DNA of 64,000 bases. Source: an uncultured Phocaeicola sp. (lineage in GTDB: Bacteria; Bacteroidota; Bacteroidia; Bacteroidales; Bacteroidaceae). The translations under genes were made by a program, and so were the position numbers. Below the pieces are notes generated by a model that worked only from the letters and a program-made list of their open reading frames with translations, had not been told where the DNA came from and made no database searches. Shown here one piece after another: positions 1 through 8,653 of the stretch (position 1 is its first letter; each line of letters opens with the position of its first letter). The stretch is taken from the NCBI GenBank assembly GCA_947581855.1, contig CANPVZ010000002.1:186001-250000 (forward strand). The letters run 5' to 3'.

Positions 1-1395
1 GAACGGTTGGAACGCATGTTTGTAAATGGCAGAAACGAATGCAGCCGGCAAGTAGAAGAAGCAGTAAGAGATGCCTACAAACGTCTGTTGAAACCTTCTA
101 TCGAAACAGAATTCTCCACGCTCAGCAAGCAAAAAGCCGACGAAGAAGCCATCCGCGTTTTCGCTGAGAATCTGCGGCAGTTATTACTCGCACCGCCATT
201 GGGACAAAAACGTGTGCTGGGCATCGATCCGGGATATCGCACGGGGTGCAAACTGGTATGTCTCGACGCACAAGGCAATCTGTTGCACAACGAAACCATT
301 TATCCGCATCCGCCCAAAAATGAAAAAGCAGTCGCCAGTCGCAAACTGGTGCATCTGATAGAACAATACGCTATCGAAGCCATCGCAATAGGCAACGGAA
401 CGGCAAGCCGCGAAACGGAAACATTTGTCACTTCACAACGTTACGACCGGAAATTGCAGGTGTTTGTAGTAAGCGAAGACGGAGCTTCCATTTATTCGGC
501 TTCCAAAACCGCCCGTGAAGAGTTTCCCGATTACGATGTAACCGTAAGAGGTGCCGTGTCTATAGGCCGCCGTTTAATGGATCCATTGGCTGAATTAGTG
601 AAAATAGACCCGAAATCCATCGGCGTAGGGCAATACCAGCATGATGTAGACCAAACGTCATTAAAGAAATCACTCGACCAGACAGTAGAAAACTGCGTAA
701 ATCAGGTAGGCGTGAACCTGAATACGGCAAGTCGTCACTTGCTGACCTACATCTCCGGCCTGGGTCCCCAACTGGCTCAAAACATTGTCGACTATCGGGC
801 AGAGAACGGAGCCTTTACTTCCCGCCGAGAACTGTTAAAAGTTCCGCGTATGGGTGCCAAAGCATTCGAACAATGTGCCGGTTTCCTGCGTATACCTAAT
901 GGGAAGAATCCGTTAGATAATACAGCAGTCCATCCCGAAAGTTATCCCATCGTGGAGCAAATGGCAAAAGACTTGCATTGCACGGTAAACGAGTTGATTC
1001 AAGATAAAAGCCTGCGTTCCGGAATTGTATTGGAGAAATACATTACTCCCACCGTGGGACTGCCTACTCTGAACGACATCATGCAGGAACTGGAGAAACC
1101 TGGCCGCGATCCGCGACAACCTATCAAAGTCTTCGAGTTCGATAAAAATGTAAAAACACTCGATGATCTGCAAGAGGGAATGGAACTGCCCGGCATTGTA
1201 ACCAATATCACAAACTTCGGCTGTTTTGTGGACATCGGTATCAAAGAAAACGGGTTGATACACATATCCCAACTAGCGGATAAGTATGTCAGCGACCCCA
1301 CGGAAATAGTCAGTATCCATCAGCACATACGAGTCCTGGTTATCGATATTGACCGGGAACGCAAACGCATTGCTTTAAAACGAATAGCCGATTAA
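1..1395 (+). CDS. tex: Tex-family RNA-binding transcription accessory protein (5' end outside window)
   Basis: The reading frame is open from base 1, so the gene starts upstream; about 464 C-terminal residues are visible and Tex proteins are usually 700 residues or more. Visible parts in order are the end of the helical N-terminal region, a YqgF/RNase H-like domain beginning at the motif VLGIDPGYRTG, a helix-hairpin-helix region (the stretch around ISGLGPQLAQNIVDYR), and a C-terminal S1 RNA-binding domain (GIVTNITNFGCFVDIGIKEN). Tex is a cytoplasmic nucleic-acid-binding protein linked to transcription and translation fitness. Nothing looks broken. The assignment is very secure; only the N-terminus is missing. 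Confidence 0.95.
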   Translation, partial: ERLERMFVNGRNECSRQVEEAVRDAYKRLLKPSIETEFSTLSKQKADEEAIRVFAENLRQLLLAPPLGQKRVLGIDPGYRTGCKLVCLDAQGNLLHNETIYPHPPKNEKAVASRKLVHLIEQYAIEAIAIGNGTASRETETFVTSQRYDRKLQVFVVSEDGASIYSASKTAREEFPDYDVTVRGAVSIGRRLMDPLAELVKIDPKSIGVGQYQHDVDQTSLKKSLDQTVENCVNQVGVNLNTASRHLLTYISGLGPQLAQNIVDYRAENGAFTSRRELLKVPRMGAKAFEQCAGFLRIPNGKNPLDNTAVHPESYPIVEQMAKDLHCTVNELIQDKSLRSGIVLEKYITPTVGLPTLNDIMQELEKPGRDPRQPIKVFEFDKNVKTLDDLQEGMELPGIVTNITNFGCFVDIGIKENGLIHISQLADKYVSDPTEIVSIHQHIRVLVIDIDRERKRIALKRIAD

Positions 1396-1551
1396 GAAAG
1401 TAAACAATAAATGAGCCATCCCATAAATAACATACATAGGACATATACTCCGATTAAACTGTTTAAGAAATGGGGTGAAGGCGAAAAAAACAAAAGCATG
1501 CAGAGAGGAAGCCTAAAACATCGGACAACCAAATATACCCTATTTATGGGA

Positions 1552-1582
1552 TTGCATATTTCCTCTCTTCCCGCTACCTTTG
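1552..1582 (+). promoter_or_regulatory. Bacteroidota-type promoter for cysK
   Basis: TACCTTTG at 1575-1582 matches the TAnnTTTG -7 box, and TTG at 1552-1554 lies 20 bases upstream as the -33 element. Transcription should begin near 1589, leaving a leader of roughly 24 bases before the cysK ATG. Confidence 0.7.
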
Positions 1583-1612
1583 CAACATTATATAGAACCA
1601 AAAGAAAAGCAT

Positions 1613-2560
1613 ATGAAGAAAATAGCCAAACAACTGACCGATTTGATAGGGAATACTCCTTTATTGGAACTGTCTCATTATAACAGAAAACATGGGTTGA
1701 AAGCAACCATACTGGCTAAACTTGAATTGTTTAATCCGGCGGGAAGTGTCAAAGACCGTATTGCTTTGGCCATGATCGAAGATGCCGAACAGAAAGGATT
1801 GCTGCAACCGGGAAGTACCATTATTGAACCTACGAGCGGCAATACCGGTATCGGACTGGCTTTTGTTTCTACCGTAAAAGGATACAAACTGATATTGACC
1901 ATGCCTGATACTATGAGTTTAGAACGGCGCAACCTTTTGAAAGCATTAGGTGCGAGAATTGTTCTGACTCCGGGTGTAAAAGGCATGCAAGGCGCTATAG
2001 ACCGCGCTTACGAGCTGAAAGAAGAGATTGCAGGTTCTGTGTTGTTACAACAATTCGAAAATCCGGCCAATCCACGTATACATCGCCTGACTACGGGAGA
2101 AGAAATATGGCGCGATACAGACGGACAAGTGGACATTTTCTGCGCAGGAATCGGTACGGGCGGCACAATTTCGGGGGTAGGCGAAGCCTTGAAGGCTCAT
2201 CGGCCCGACATACAGATTGTAGGTATCGAACCGGAAAGTTCGGCCGTAATCTCAGGTAAAGAAGCGGGTCCGCATATGATACAGGGTATTGGTGCCGGTT
2301 TCATTCCTAAAATTTATAATGCCCAAGTAGTAGATAGAATCATTCCCGTAAGCAACAACGATGCGATTCGTTCCTCACGAGAAGTTGCCGCCGAAGAAGG
2401 ATTGCTGGTAGGCATTTCATCGGGCGCAGCATTATACGCCGCCACCCAGTTAGCCATGCAACCTGAGAACGAAGGGAAAACCATTGTCGCATTGCTGCCC
2501 GATACGGGTGAAAGATATTTATCAACGTCCTTGTATGCTTTCGAAGAGTATCCACTTTAA
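1613..2560 (+). CDS. cysK: Cysteine synthase A (O-acetylserine sulfhydrylase)
   Basis: A PLP-dependent enzyme making L-cysteine from O-acetylserine and sulfide in the cytoplasm. The ATG at 1613 gives 315 residues, the usual CysK length. The open frame extends 33 bases further upstream, but that would place the start on the -7 promoter box, so the downstream ATG is chosen. The PLP lysine is K47 in NPAGSVKDR, the substrate loop PTSGNTG is at about residues 73-79, the phosphate-binding GTGGTISG loop is near residue 180, and GISSGAA is near the C-terminus. It stands alone behind its own promoter. CysK and CysM are hard to separate by eye; length and motifs favour CysK. Confidence 0.95.
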   Translation: MKKIAKQLTDLIGNTPLLELSHYNRKHGLKATILAKLELFNPAGSVKDRIALAMIEDAEQKGLLQPGSTIIEPTSGNTGIGLAFVSTVKGYKLILTMPDTMSLERRNLLKALGARIVLTPGVKGMQGAIDRAYELKEEIAGSVLLQQFENPANPRIHRLTTGEEIWRDTDGQVDIFCAGIGTGGTISGVGEALKAHRPDIQIVGIEPESSAVISGKEAGPHMIQGIGAGFIPKIYNAQVVDRIIPVSNNDAIRSSREVAAEEGLLVGISSGAALYAATQLAMQPENEGKTIVALLPDTGERYLSTSLYAFEEYPL

Positions 2561-2650
2561 TCGAATACTTTTGGGAAAAGGATTTATGCGTTAGGGAAAT
2601 ATTCGATAAATAAAGTTCCATCATATCCTGTAAGAATTCCTTACATTATT

Positions 2651-2757
2651 TTTTTGTGCACAAACGCAAGGTACGAATGTGCACAAATCGCCTCCTCATT
2701 TGTGCACAAACGAGACTCTTCATTGTGCACAAATAACCTTTGCGTTTGTGCACAATT
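2651..2757. repeat. Five palindromic TGTGCACAA units at exact 23-bp spacing
   Basis: The 6-bp palindrome GTGCAC begins at 2656, 2679, 2702, 2725 and 2748, always 23 bases apart. Around it a near-perfect TTTGTGCACAAA palindrome is kept, while the 13-base intervals between the TGTGCACAAA cores differ completely. The array is noncoding (23 is not a multiple of 3) and sits in the 358-base gap between cysK and the DUF4250 gene. It could be a cooperative protein-binding array or a family of short interspersed repeats. No function can be assigned. Confidence 0.85.
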
Positions 2758-2918
2758 CTGGAACGCCGGCCAGCAAAGGGTTTCAGAAGGAGTTTTTACG
2801 TTAAACGGCAAAACCGAAGCAGTAAAATAACTTTATATAACTACGTACAGGGGGGGGGTGACTATATGCCGAGTTGTTTCCGTTATCTTAGGAGTGCCTT
2901 TCTATCCGGCTTTCACTA
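2758..2918. other. Rest of the cysK-DUF4250 gap, with a G9 homopolymer
   Basis: Beyond the palindrome array this gap has no credible gene. It contains a run of nine G at 2850-2858, unusual in this AT-rich background, just after the sequence CTACGTACA. A 97-codon open frame across it has no start context or family resemblance. No terminator hairpin was recognised. Confidence 0.5.
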
Positions 2919-3098
2919 TTACCAAAACTTATTATTTTCCCGGCTGTATACAAATCCGGCAGCTTTCAGTTTACTGACTAACGCCTGCTCATCCACATGC
3001 AAGTCTTCACAAAGTTCTTCTAACGAGGTATAACAATCGCGCAGTTTCATATTCACTACGCTGAATAACATTATCGGGTCTTCAGGTAATTCCATCAT
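2919..3098 (-). CDS. DUF4250 domain micro-protein, 59 aa
   Basis: A small gene read on the minus strand from the ATG at 3098 to TAA at 2919. The protein starts MMELPEDPIMLFSVVNMKLR and continues with DCYTSLEELCEDLHVDEQ, ending in NNKFW. The LPxDPxMLxSxVNxKLRDxY signature, the following Leu/Cys-rich helices and the closing Asn-x-Phe are typical of DUF4250, a family of roughly 55-60 residues. The pattern resembles a small winged-helix or HTH fold, but its role is not known. A second in-frame ATG at 3095 is also possible. No signal peptide or membrane segment is present, so it is probably cytoplasmic. The two flanking regulators are not obviously cotranscribed with it. Confidence 0.85.
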   Translation of the reverse strand: MMELPEDPIMLFSVVNMKLRDCYTSLEELCEDLHVDEQALVSKLKAAGFVYSRENNKFW

Positions 3099-3388
3099 TC
3101 TACCATTTTTTACTTGTTAAACAAATACCGTCTGCAAAGATACTGCTTTCGGATGAAAATTAATACGGTTACAATACTGAAAGGTTTCAATATCCATATA
3201 TGACAAGAATTCCCCACATAAGCCTGTAAGAAACATCGGAAAATACGATCCGAACATAAGAAACGCAAAAAAATCCGGTTTCCTTCTTGAGGGTAGAATA
3301 AGAATAAATTCCGGTTTACACATCAATTGAATAAGGAAACTGTTTTCGGAGCAGACAAACTGTGAAAAATCATCATGCATACTACATC

Positions 3389-4033
3389 TTAAATGTAATA
3401 CTCCGCCATGTTCACAATGCCGGCGTGCATAGCGTATTTGGTTGCTTCATGCACATTGTTCACCCGCAATTTACGAAAGATATTTTTCCGGTGTGTCATA
3501 ACCGTATGGACACTGAGAAAACGTTCGGCAGCAATTTCCTTAGTTGTCTTTCCCATCGCTATGGCTTTGAGTATTTCTTTCTCCGTAGCCGTCAAATACT
3601 TTCTTTCAGTGCAAAAAAGTGGTTGAGGCTGCATTAACCGGACAATGCGTTGACACACATAACGCTCAGCTCTTAAACCACAATGTATCGATTCCTCCAC
3701 TTCCGAAAGCGGACAATCTTTCATCACCATGCCTATACGAGTGCTTTCCACCCATATTTTATAAATAAAATCTTCACTGAATGTATGACTGAACAGAATC
3801 CATTGTGTTTCGGAAAAACGTTGTTCCAAAATAAGTAACTCATCCGCAGAAGTCAAATCGAACAAGGTGTAGTCTAATATAACCAATGAAAAAGGACAGC
3901 ATAACAAAACTTTTACCAATTCCTCCTTACGGCATACTATTTGAATGTCGCCAATACCACTACATACGGAACTAAGTTGTTTCAGTCCATATCGGGTTAT
4001 CTCCTGATTGTCAGCCAGCACTAAGTTTCTCAT
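3389..4033 (-). CDS. LuxR/NarL-type response regulator
   Basis: A 214-residue DNA-binding response regulator. The N-terminal receiver has D8 in LVLADNQ, the phospho-acceptor D54 in VILDYTLFD and a lysine at K105 (VMKDC), so it could be phosphorylated. The C-terminal LuxR helix-turn-helix covers about residues 146-205 (LTATEKEILKAIAMGKTTKE onward, with LSVHTVMTHRKNIFRKL as recognition region). No partner kinase is adjacent. It is divergent from holB, with 198 bases between them. The receiver is rich in Cys and deviates from consensus (ADNQ instead of ADDH), so its input signal is open. Family call is secure; target genes unknown. Confidence 0.88.
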   Translation of the reverse strand: MRNLVLADNQEITRYGLKQLSSVCSGIGDIQIVCRKEELVKVLLCCPFSLVILDYTLFDLTSADELLILEQRFSETQWILFSHTFSEDFIYKIWVESTRIGMVMKDCPLSEVEESIHCGLRAERYVCQRIVRLMQPQPLFCTERKYLTATEKEILKAIAMGKTTKEIAAERFLSVHTVMTHRKNIFRKLRVNNVHEATKYAMHAGIVNMAEYYI

Positions 4034-4167
4034 CCTATCTCAAAATTTACGGAAAAACTATGGTTTATCAGAAATAACAAGCTCCTCCCCAGAAAGTTTT
4101 TTATGTTTTTAGGATAGAGTACGACTATTTACAGAACGAATCACTTCGCATTTTACAATATTTTCCC

Positions 4168-4175
4168 TATTTTTG
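4168..4175 (+). promoter_or_regulatory. -7 box upstream of holB
   Basis: TATTTTTG matches TAnnTTTG. A TTCG-like element lies about 20 bases upstream. The predicted start near 4182 gives a leader of about 50 bases before holB. Confidence 0.5.
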
Positions 4176-4231
4176 CCACATTATGTACATAGGCGAAATA
4201 GAGCCGGACAAACAGATATATCAGGAAAAAT

Positions 4232-5350
4232 ATGTTCTTCAAAAATATCATAGGGCAAGAGGAAGCTAAAAAAAGATTCATTCTGGAAGTAAAAGAGGGA
4301 CGTGTACCTCATGCGCAATTACTTTGCGGACCGGAGGGAATCGGCAAATTACCTTTGGCCATTGCATATGCCCGCTATCTGTGTTGCACCAACCGAGGTG
4401 AAGAAGACGCCTGCGGAACATGCCCTTCCTGCGTGAAGTTCAATAAACTGGCCCACCCGGACCTCCACTTTGTATTCCCCGTTATAAAAAAGAAAAGCGA
4501 TGTCGTGAGTGACGACTACATCAAAGAATGGCGTCATCTTTTACTTACCACTCCTTATTTTAGTTTAAATCACTGGCTGGCGGAAATGGGAGCTGAGAAT
4601 CAGCAGGCTATGATTTATGAAAAAGAGAGTTCGGAAATATTGCGGAAATTAACTTTGAAATCGAGCGAAGGCGGATACAAAGTAATGATTATTTGGCTAC
4701 CGGAAAAGATGAATATCACCTGCGCCAACAAACTGTTGAAATTACTTGAAGAACCACCGGCCCAAACAGTGCTGTTACTGGTTTCGGAAGCTCCCGACAT
4801 GATCTTGCCAACCATATTGAGCCGTACACAACGTTTCAATATCCCTAAATTAAAAGAACAGGAGATAACCCAAGCACTGGAAACACAATTCGGTTTGCAA
4901 CCGGCAGACGCAACAAGTATTGCCCACCTTTCGGGAGGGAACTACATCAAAGCTTTGGAAACCATTCATCTAAGCGAAGATAACAAACTTTTCTTCGAAC
5001 TGTTTGTCAGTCTAATGCGACTCTCTTATCAACGAAAAATAAAAGAGATGAAAGAATGGAGCGACCAAGTGGCGGGAATGGGACGAGAAAGGCAGAAAAA
5101 TTTTCTGGAATATTGCCAACGCATGATTAGAGAGAACTTTATATATAATTTCCATAGAAGCGAATTAACGTACATGAATAATGAGGAAAAGAATTTTTCC
5201 AACCGTTTTTCTCCTTTTATCAATGAACGTAACGCTATAGGAATCATGAACGAATTAAATGAAGCACAACAACATATCGAGCAGAACGTGAATCCACGGA
5301 TGGTATTCTTCGACTTCTCCTTAAAAATGATTGTATTGCTTATACAATAA
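4232..5350 (+). CDS. holB: DNA polymerase III delta' subunit
   Basis: Clamp-loader subunit of the replicative polymerase, 372 residues. It begins with the AAA+ start motif IIGQEEAKKRF, followed by a P-loop-like GPEGIGKL at residues 33-40, where Leu stands at the usual Ser/Thr position; delta' subunits are commonly non-ATPases, so this is not alarming. A zinc-binding cluster (C51/C52, C61, C64, C67 in CGTCPSC) and an LLKLLEEPP segment are typical of the DnaX/delta' family. The sensor-1 arginine region reads ILSRTQRF where many have SRC. The C-terminal helical collar domain follows. It is the first gene of a three-gene cluster; ricT starts 2 bases after its stop. Confidence 0.93.
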   Translation: MFFKNIIGQEEAKKRFILEVKEGRVPHAQLLCGPEGIGKLPLAIAYARYLCCTNRGEEDACGTCPSCVKFNKLAHPDLHFVFPVIKKKSDVVSDDYIKEWRHLLLTTPYFSLNHWLAEMGAENQQAMIYEKESSEILRKLTLKSSEGGYKVMIIWLPEKMNITCANKLLKLLEEPPAQTVLLLVSEAPDMILPTILSRTQRFNIPKLKEQEITQALETQFGLQPADATSIAHLSGGNYIKALETIHLSEDNKLFFELFVSLMRLSYQRKIKEMKEWSDQVAGMGRERQKNFLEYCQRMIRENFIYNFHRSELTYMNNEEKNFSNRFSPFINERNAIGIMNELNEAQQHIEQNVNPRMVFFDFSLKMIVLLIQ

Positions 5351-5352
5351 AT

Positions 5353-6915
5353 ATGAAAAAGACCATGACAGATTTTATACTGAAATGCGGAAGCGGCGGA
5401 CTATGCGCTAAGGGCTGCGGACGACAAGATAATAAATTAAACACCTACGACTGGCTGGCTGACATACCGGAAAACAACGAGCTATGCGATATGGTAGAGG
5501 TACAGTTTAAAAACACCCGCAAGGGATACTACAAAAATAGCAACAACCTGAAATTGGAGAAAGGTGATATTGTGGCTGTTGAGGCAAGTCCGGGACACGA
5601 TATCGGCACGGTAACCCTTACCGGACGGCTCGTTCCACTTCAGATGAAAAAGGCGAATCTGAAACCGGATGTCGAAATAAAACGTATATACCGTAAAGCG
5701 AAACCGGTGGATATGGAGAAATATCAGGAGGCTAAAGACAAAGAACATGCTACCATGATACGTTCCCGACAAATAGCTGCTAATCTGAATCTGGATATGA
5801 AAATCGGCGATGTGGAATATCAGGGAGACGGCAATAAAGCCATCTTTTATTATATTGCAGACGAACGCGTAGATTTCCGTCAGCTTATAAAAGTGTTGGC
5901 CGAAACTTTCCGTGTACGCATAGAAATGAAACAGATTGGGGCACGTCAGGAGGCCGGACGTATAGGCGGTATCGGACCTTGTGGAAGAGAACTTTGTTGC
6001 GCCACATGGATGACTAGTTTTATTTCCGTATCGACCAATGCGGCTCGCATTCAGGACATTTCTCTGAATCCGCAAAAGTTAGCCGGACAATGCGCCAAAC
6101 TAAAATGTTGCCTCAACTATGAGGTGGATGCATACGTAGAGTGCCAGAAACATTTGCCTTCGCGGGAAATTACGCTGGAAACCAAAGACGGAACGTTCTA
6201 TTATTTCAAGTCGGATATCCTGAAAGGATTAATCACTTACTCTTCCGATAAGAACTTTGCCGCTAACATTGTTACCATTACAGGAAAAAGGGCTTTCGAA
6301 ATTATCAACATGAACCGAAAAGGCATAAAGCCCGACAGCCTAATGGAAGAGGAAAAGAAAAACGAGCCGAAACGGGCTATCGACTTATTGGAACAGGAAA
6401 GCCTTACCCGCTTCGACCGTAGCAAAAACGCGACTAAGAAAAAAAAGAAAAGAAACGGAAACAAAGTCACAACCTCTCCGCAGGAAATAAACGACAACAA
6501 CAGTAGCGAAGATAGTTCACATAACGAAGAACGTGTTGGAGGAAACCGGAATAACGCCGCCAACAAGGGAAATCACGGCAACAGAGAAGCGAACAACGCA
6601 GGCATAAAAAATTCCGAGAACGGAAATAGTCAGGGAGGAAGTGGAAACGGCCAAAGAAGAATCGCAATGAACAATTCTTCCAATAAAGTGCAATCCCGAC
6701 CGCAGCGTCAGGCTCAGCCGCAATCTGCCGTACAACCTGTTGAGAAACGGCCTCAAAGGGAAAAACGCCCTCAGCAGGCCCATTCCAATAAGCCCCAACA
6801 GCAAAATTCGAACACAGGCAAAGTGCAAGTAGGGCAGTCGCCCGAACATCCCAAAGGATTTATAAAACGTGAAAATGTCAATAAAGAAAGCGATAAGGAA
6901 CCTGATAAAAAATAG
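5353..6915 (+). CDS. ricT: PSP1-domain protein RicT/YaaT family
   Basis: A 520-residue cytoplasmic protein with an N-terminal Cys-rich segment (CGSGGLCAKGCGRQ) and a PSP1 domain. The diagnostic motifs are GIGPCGRELCCATWM near residues 207-220 and GQCAKLKCCLNYE near 244-256. In Bacillus the homologue takes part in an iron-sulfur complex affecting RNA processing; its role in Bacteroidota is not settled. From about residue 345 the protein becomes a long Lys/Asn/Gln/Arg-rich disordered tail (GNRNN, QRQAQPQSAVQP and similar), much longer than in Firmicutes. Its last codons overlap the start of gldH, which suggests translational coupling. Confidence 0.9.
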   Translation: MKKTMTDFILKCGSGGLCAKGCGRQDNKLNTYDWLADIPENNELCDMVEVQFKNTRKGYYKNSNNLKLEKGDIVAVEASPGHDIGTVTLTGRLVPLQMKKANLKPDVEIKRIYRKAKPVDMEKYQEAKDKEHATMIRSRQIAANLNLDMKIGDVEYQGDGNKAIFYYIADERVDFRQLIKVLAETFRVRIEMKQIGARQEAGRIGGIGPCGRELCCATWMTSFISVSTNAARIQDISLNPQKLAGQCAKLKCCLNYEVDAYVECQKHLPSREITLETKDGTFYYFKSDILKGLITYSSDKNFAANIVTITGKRAFEIINMNRKGIKPDSLMEEEKKNEPKRAIDLLEQESLTRFDRSKNATKKKKKRNGNKVTTSPQEINDNNSSEDSSHNEERVGGNRNNAANKGNHGNREANNAGIKNSENGNSQGGSGNGQRRIAMNNSSNKVQSRPQRQAQPQSAVQPVEKRPQREKRPQQAHSNKPQQQNSNTGKVQVGQSPEHPKGFIKRENVNKESDKEPDKK

Positions 6916-7369
6916 TTTGTCGGCAATGCTGTTTACAGGACTGCTGACAGCCTGCCAATCTCATACGATGTATCATTCTTTTCATACGTTACCCAAAGAC
7001 GGATGGAATAAGAGTGATACACTCGTTTATACGATTCCTGTAGAAAACATACAGCCTAAAACTTACGAACTACAAATTGAGATACGGCATACCAAAGAAT
7101 TGGCACACCGTTCGTTATGGGTGGTTGTATACCAAAATGCCCAAGATTCCATGCTTTTTATAGCCGACACTCTGCAATGTGTATTAGCTAACGAGAAGGG
7201 AAGATTCACGGGTACTGGCCTGAATAATTACTACCAACAAAGTTTTCCGCTTAAAACTGTAAAATTGAGCAAAGAGTATACTCCTGTCTTTAAACTTGCC
7301 CATTATATGAAGAAAGGGCGTATAGAAGGAATTCATGATATAGGCATTAGGATTATCGAGAAACAATAA
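6875..7369 (+). CDS. gldH: GldH-family gliding-motility-type lipoprotein
   Basis: A lipoprotein of 164 residues from the ATG at 6875; a GTG at 6869 would add two residues. The N-terminus is basic, then hydrophobic, and ends in the lipobox LLTAC with C27. Then comes the GldH pattern (SHTMYHSFHTLPKDGWNKSD, later an RHTKELAHRSLWVVV strand). GldH was defined in gliding Flavobacterium, yet homologues are kept next to holB and ricT in non-gliding Bacteroidales, where the function is unclear. It overlaps the 3' end of ricT by 41 bases in another frame, so the three genes form an operon. No terminator was recognised downstream. Confidence 0.88.
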   Translation: MSIKKAIRNLIKNSLSAMLFTGLLTACQSHTMYHSFHTLPKDGWNKSDTLVYTIPVENIQPKTYELQIEIRHTKELAHRSLWVVVYQNAQDSMLFIADTLQCVLANEKGRFTGTGLNNYYQQSFPLKTVKLSKEYTPVFKLAHYMKKGRIEGIHDIGIRIIEKQ

Positions 7370-7506
7370 TTGCAACCTCCTCACCTATTCCCAAATCAAC
7401 CTCAATACAATTATATACGAAATCAATCACAGAGAAACAATCATCCTTTCACTCTTACAGGTTACTGCGCTTAAGTCAGAAAAAGAAGCAACCGACAATC
7501 TTTTCT

Positions 7507-7932
7507 TTACTTATTATACTTTACATCAAAGCGTCCTCGTGTCACGCTTCCTCCTTCAAAGGTTCCGCTTAAGACTCCTCCACCCATGCGGGAAACAGTC
7601 ACTAGACCGTTTTCCAATTTCTTGCCATTCAAAGCACTATCCATATAAGGAATTGTTTTACCTTCTTCCGGATTTATCATGCTAAACGTAAAAAGCTCAC
7701 CTTCGCGCCCGACATTAGCCCGAACTACTACACTATCGCCATTCTCTACGGAATAAATACGCACTACAGGATAGCCAAAACGTTCACTTGAATATACCCA
7801 TCCATCAACCAAACAGCCCAAAGTTTCTTCCCCGGTAGTCGTAACCGGCGGCAAAAGTGTGGGGTCGACCGAATAATCTTCGTCACATGCCATACAAATA
7901 ATCAGTAAAGCTATCAACCAAAGTTTCTTCAT
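7507..7932 (-). CDS. Small hypothetical lipoprotein
   Basis: A 141-residue protein with a lipoprotein signal (MKKLWLIALLIICMAC, acylated C16) followed by an acidic linker and a predicted beta-rich domain (GCLVDGWVYSSERFGYPVVR; GVLSGTFEGGSVTRGRFDVKY). I do not recognise a named family with certainty; the pattern is like small surface or periplasmic lipoproteins of Bacteroidales. It lies 5 bases downstream of the beta-barrel gene and is almost certainly cotranscribed with it. It is convergent with gldH across a 137-base gap. Confidence 0.75.
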   Translation of the reverse strand: MKKLWLIALLIICMACDEDYSVDPTLLPPVTTTGEETLGCLVDGWVYSSERFGYPVVRIYSVENGDSVVVRANVGREGELFTFSMINPEEGKTIPYMDSALNGKKLENGLVTVSRMGGGVLSGTFEGGSVTRGRFDVKYNK

Positions 7933-7937
7933 TACAG

Positions 7938-8606
7938 TTAAAAATGAAAATTAATACCAACAGTTAACGAAAGCGGAGCATATACACCTCCACCACTACT
8001 TAATTCAGGATTCTCAACCTCCCAAGTTTCGCCATGATAGGAAACCTTATATGCTTTCGACTCGGAAACAATCCAATTTAATCTGGCACAAAGACCGCAC
8101 CATGACGACAAATAGTATTCACCTCCCAACGAAAGATTAAAAGCCCATTCATCAATATCTACCTTACGCGGCTTTCCATATACTCCGCTATCATCCTTAT
8201 ACCATAAATAACCGCTTCCATAAGCCAGCTGAATATTATAGCGTTCTTTTGAGAGATGCAAAATAAACTGAGGAGCCAGATATTGCATGGAAATATCATC
8301 CGAAAGCTCCGAAGATGAATGTTTATAGTATGTACCTTGATACATTAGACCAAGCCCGAAACGACTAGATTTCTCCTGCTTACCGAAAATATAACTATAA
8401 CCGGCACTCCAAGTCCATCCGCTACGCAAATCATCCCGATAATTTTTCGAATAATCCGTAATACCGATAAACGTACCCACATACCGCGAAGGCCCCACTT
8501 GTAATGATACAATAGAATTACCCACCGTATATTCTTGAGCACATAATAAGACAGGAAACAATGCAAGAAAAAATAAACCAACACAAAGTCTTTGAATAGT
8601 TCTCAT
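7938..8606 (-). CDS. Hypothetical outer-membrane beta-barrel protein
   Basis: A 222-residue protein with a cleavable signal peptide (hydrophobic core FFLALFPVLLCAQ, cut after about residue 23). Alternating amphipathic strands rich in Tyr, Gly and Ser follow (SGWTWSAGYSYIFG, FGLGLMYQGTYY, YNIQLAYGSGYLWY, WAFNLSLGGEYYL). The C-terminus ends in Phe (LSLTVGINFHF), as is usual for outer-membrane barrels inserted by BamA. An 8- to 10-strand barrel resembling the OmpW/PorT group is likely. The companion gene downstream encodes a lipoprotein 5 bases away, so the two products may work together. No enzymatic motif is visible. Confidence 0.75.
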   Translation of the reverse strand: MRTIQRLCVGLFFLALFPVLLCAQEYTVGNSIVSLQVGPSRYVGTFIGITDYSKNYRDDLRSGWTWSAGYSYIFGKQEKSSRFGLGLMYQGTYYKHSSSELSDDISMQYLAPQFILHLSKERYNIQLAYGSGYLWYKDDSGVYGKPRKVDIDEWAFNLSLGGEYYLSSWCGLCARLNWIVSESKAYKVSYHGETWEVENPELSSGGGVYAPLSLTVGINFHF

Positions 8607-8645
8607 ATATTCACCATTATAGTAGTTCCGTCAATAATTACCGCA

Positions 8646-8653
8646 CAAATGTA
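8646..8653 (-). promoter_or_regulatory. -7 box for the barrel/lipoprotein operon
   Basis: On the minus strand this reads TACATTTG, matching TAnnTTTG, 40 bases upstream of the barrel-gene ATG. A clear -33 element was not found. Confidence 0.5.

Noticed and set aside
1411-1683. 90-codon frame over the cysK promoter
   Set aside because: Runs through the promoter and into cysK in another frame; no family resemblance.
2651-2757. Palindrome array as a CRISPR array
   Set aside because: Spacers of 11-13 bases are far too short and no cas gene is near.
2740-3033. 97-codon plus-strand frame through the G9 run
   Set aside because: No family resemblance or start signal, and it overlaps the convincing DUF4250 gene on the other strand.
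3117-3380. 87-codon minus-strand frame downstream of the LuxR regulator
   Set aside because: No recognisable family, no start context, Cys/Phe-rich noise-like composition.
4264-4351. HolB as inactive because of GKL in the P-loop
   Set aside because: The delta' subunit is usually not an ATPase, so this is normal for the family.
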